Source: Rhodobacteraceae bacterium UBA3087
Lineage (GTDB): Bacteria > Pseudomonadota > Alphaproteobacteria > Rhodobacterales > Rhodobacteraceae
DNA length: 6,353 bases
NCBI GenBank assembly: GCA_002367285.1
Contig: DFBF01000075.1
Span: 13,532-19,884, forward strand
Direction of reading: 5' to 3'
Below, one piece after another: positions 6,103 through 6,353 of this stretch. Position 1 is the stretch's first letter, and each line of letters opens with the position of its first letter. Under the pieces are notes generated by a model. That model made no database searches. It had not been told where the DNA came from and was given only the letters and a program-made list of their open reading frames with translations. The position numbers and the translations under genes were made by a program.

Positions 6103-6353
6103 ATGCCAACGCGGCCATATGTCATCGATCAACTTATCTCGGCCAAGGCGATTGCCGCCCGTGTCGAAGCCTTGGCGCACGAAATCCACGATGAATTCGC
6201 CGACACCGACAAGCTGATTGTCGTCGGGTTGTTGCGCGGCAGCTTCGTGTTTATCGCCGATCTGGTGCGTGAATTGGACCTGCCGGTCGAGGTCGATTTC
6301 CTTGAGGCATCGTCCTATGGCAATTCAACCGAATCTTCGCGCGAGGTGCGGAT
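6103..6353 (+). CDS. hpt: Hypoxanthine phosphoribosyltransferase, 5' part
   Basis: The gene encodes a purine-salvage enzyme that joins hypoxanthine (and often guanine) to PRPP to make IMP or GMP in the cytosol. The first 83 codons are present and the frame is open to the window edge. The diagnostic stretches are IVVGLLRGSFVFIADLVREL at about 42-61 and DFLEASSYGNSTESSREVR at 65-83, matching the HPRT PPi-binding loop and the following flexible loop. The PRPP-binding motif lies beyond the window. The ATG at 6103 has a strong SD, AAGGGGG at 6091-6097, five bases upstream. It is divergent from the COQ10/RatA gene. The truncation is due only to the window end. Confidence 0.93.
   Translation, partial: MPTRPYVIDQLISAKAIAARVEALAHEIHDEFADTDKLIVVGLLRGSFVFIADLVRELDLPVEVDFLEASSYGNSTESSREVR

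Overview
The window looks like core chromosome of an alphaproteobacterium, most likely of the Rhodobacteraceae/Roseobacter group. The reasons are the GC-rich sequence with G/C-biased third codon positions, the style of the proteins, and an aroK-aroB pair next to a XerD-type recombinase. The species assignment is inference from sequence style; no search was run. I see no rRNA, tRNA, CRISPR array, insertion sequence or prophage.

Layout: (1) 53-1126, plus strand, is a membrane site-2 metalloprotease (M50) with a C-terminal CBS pair. (2) 1127-1181 is a short gap between convergent genes, holding an 11-bp tandem repeat (starting at 1121) and a 12-bp palindrome. (3) 1182-2839, minus strand, is aroK then aroB, overlapping by one base (TGATG), which provide two steps of the shikimate pathway. 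(4) 2840-2974 is a divergent intergenic region whose plus-strand end is a perfect 20-bp tandem duplication carrying two copies of a Shine-Dalgarno sequence and two five-codon mini-ORFs. (5) 2975-5581, plus strand, is a tightly overlapping three-gene unit: a 45-aa single-span membrane protein, a 517-aa exported helical protein of unknown function, and a XerD-type tyrosine recombinase. The overlaps are 11 and 4 bases. (6) 5585-6028, minus strand, is a COQ10/RatA START-like protein, convergent with xerD and only 3 bases away. (7) From 6103, plus strand, is the 5' part of a hypoxanthine phosphoribosyltransferase gene that runs off the window.

Most of the window is housekeeping: aromatic amino acid precursors, chromosome dimer resolution, quinone handling and purine salvage. 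The least explained part is 2937-4655, where a duplicated translation-initiation leader precedes a small membrane protein and an exported protein of unknown function, both apparently translated in a chain with XerD. That is the best candidate for something undescribed, though it may simply be a conserved but unstudied alphaproteobacterial operon.
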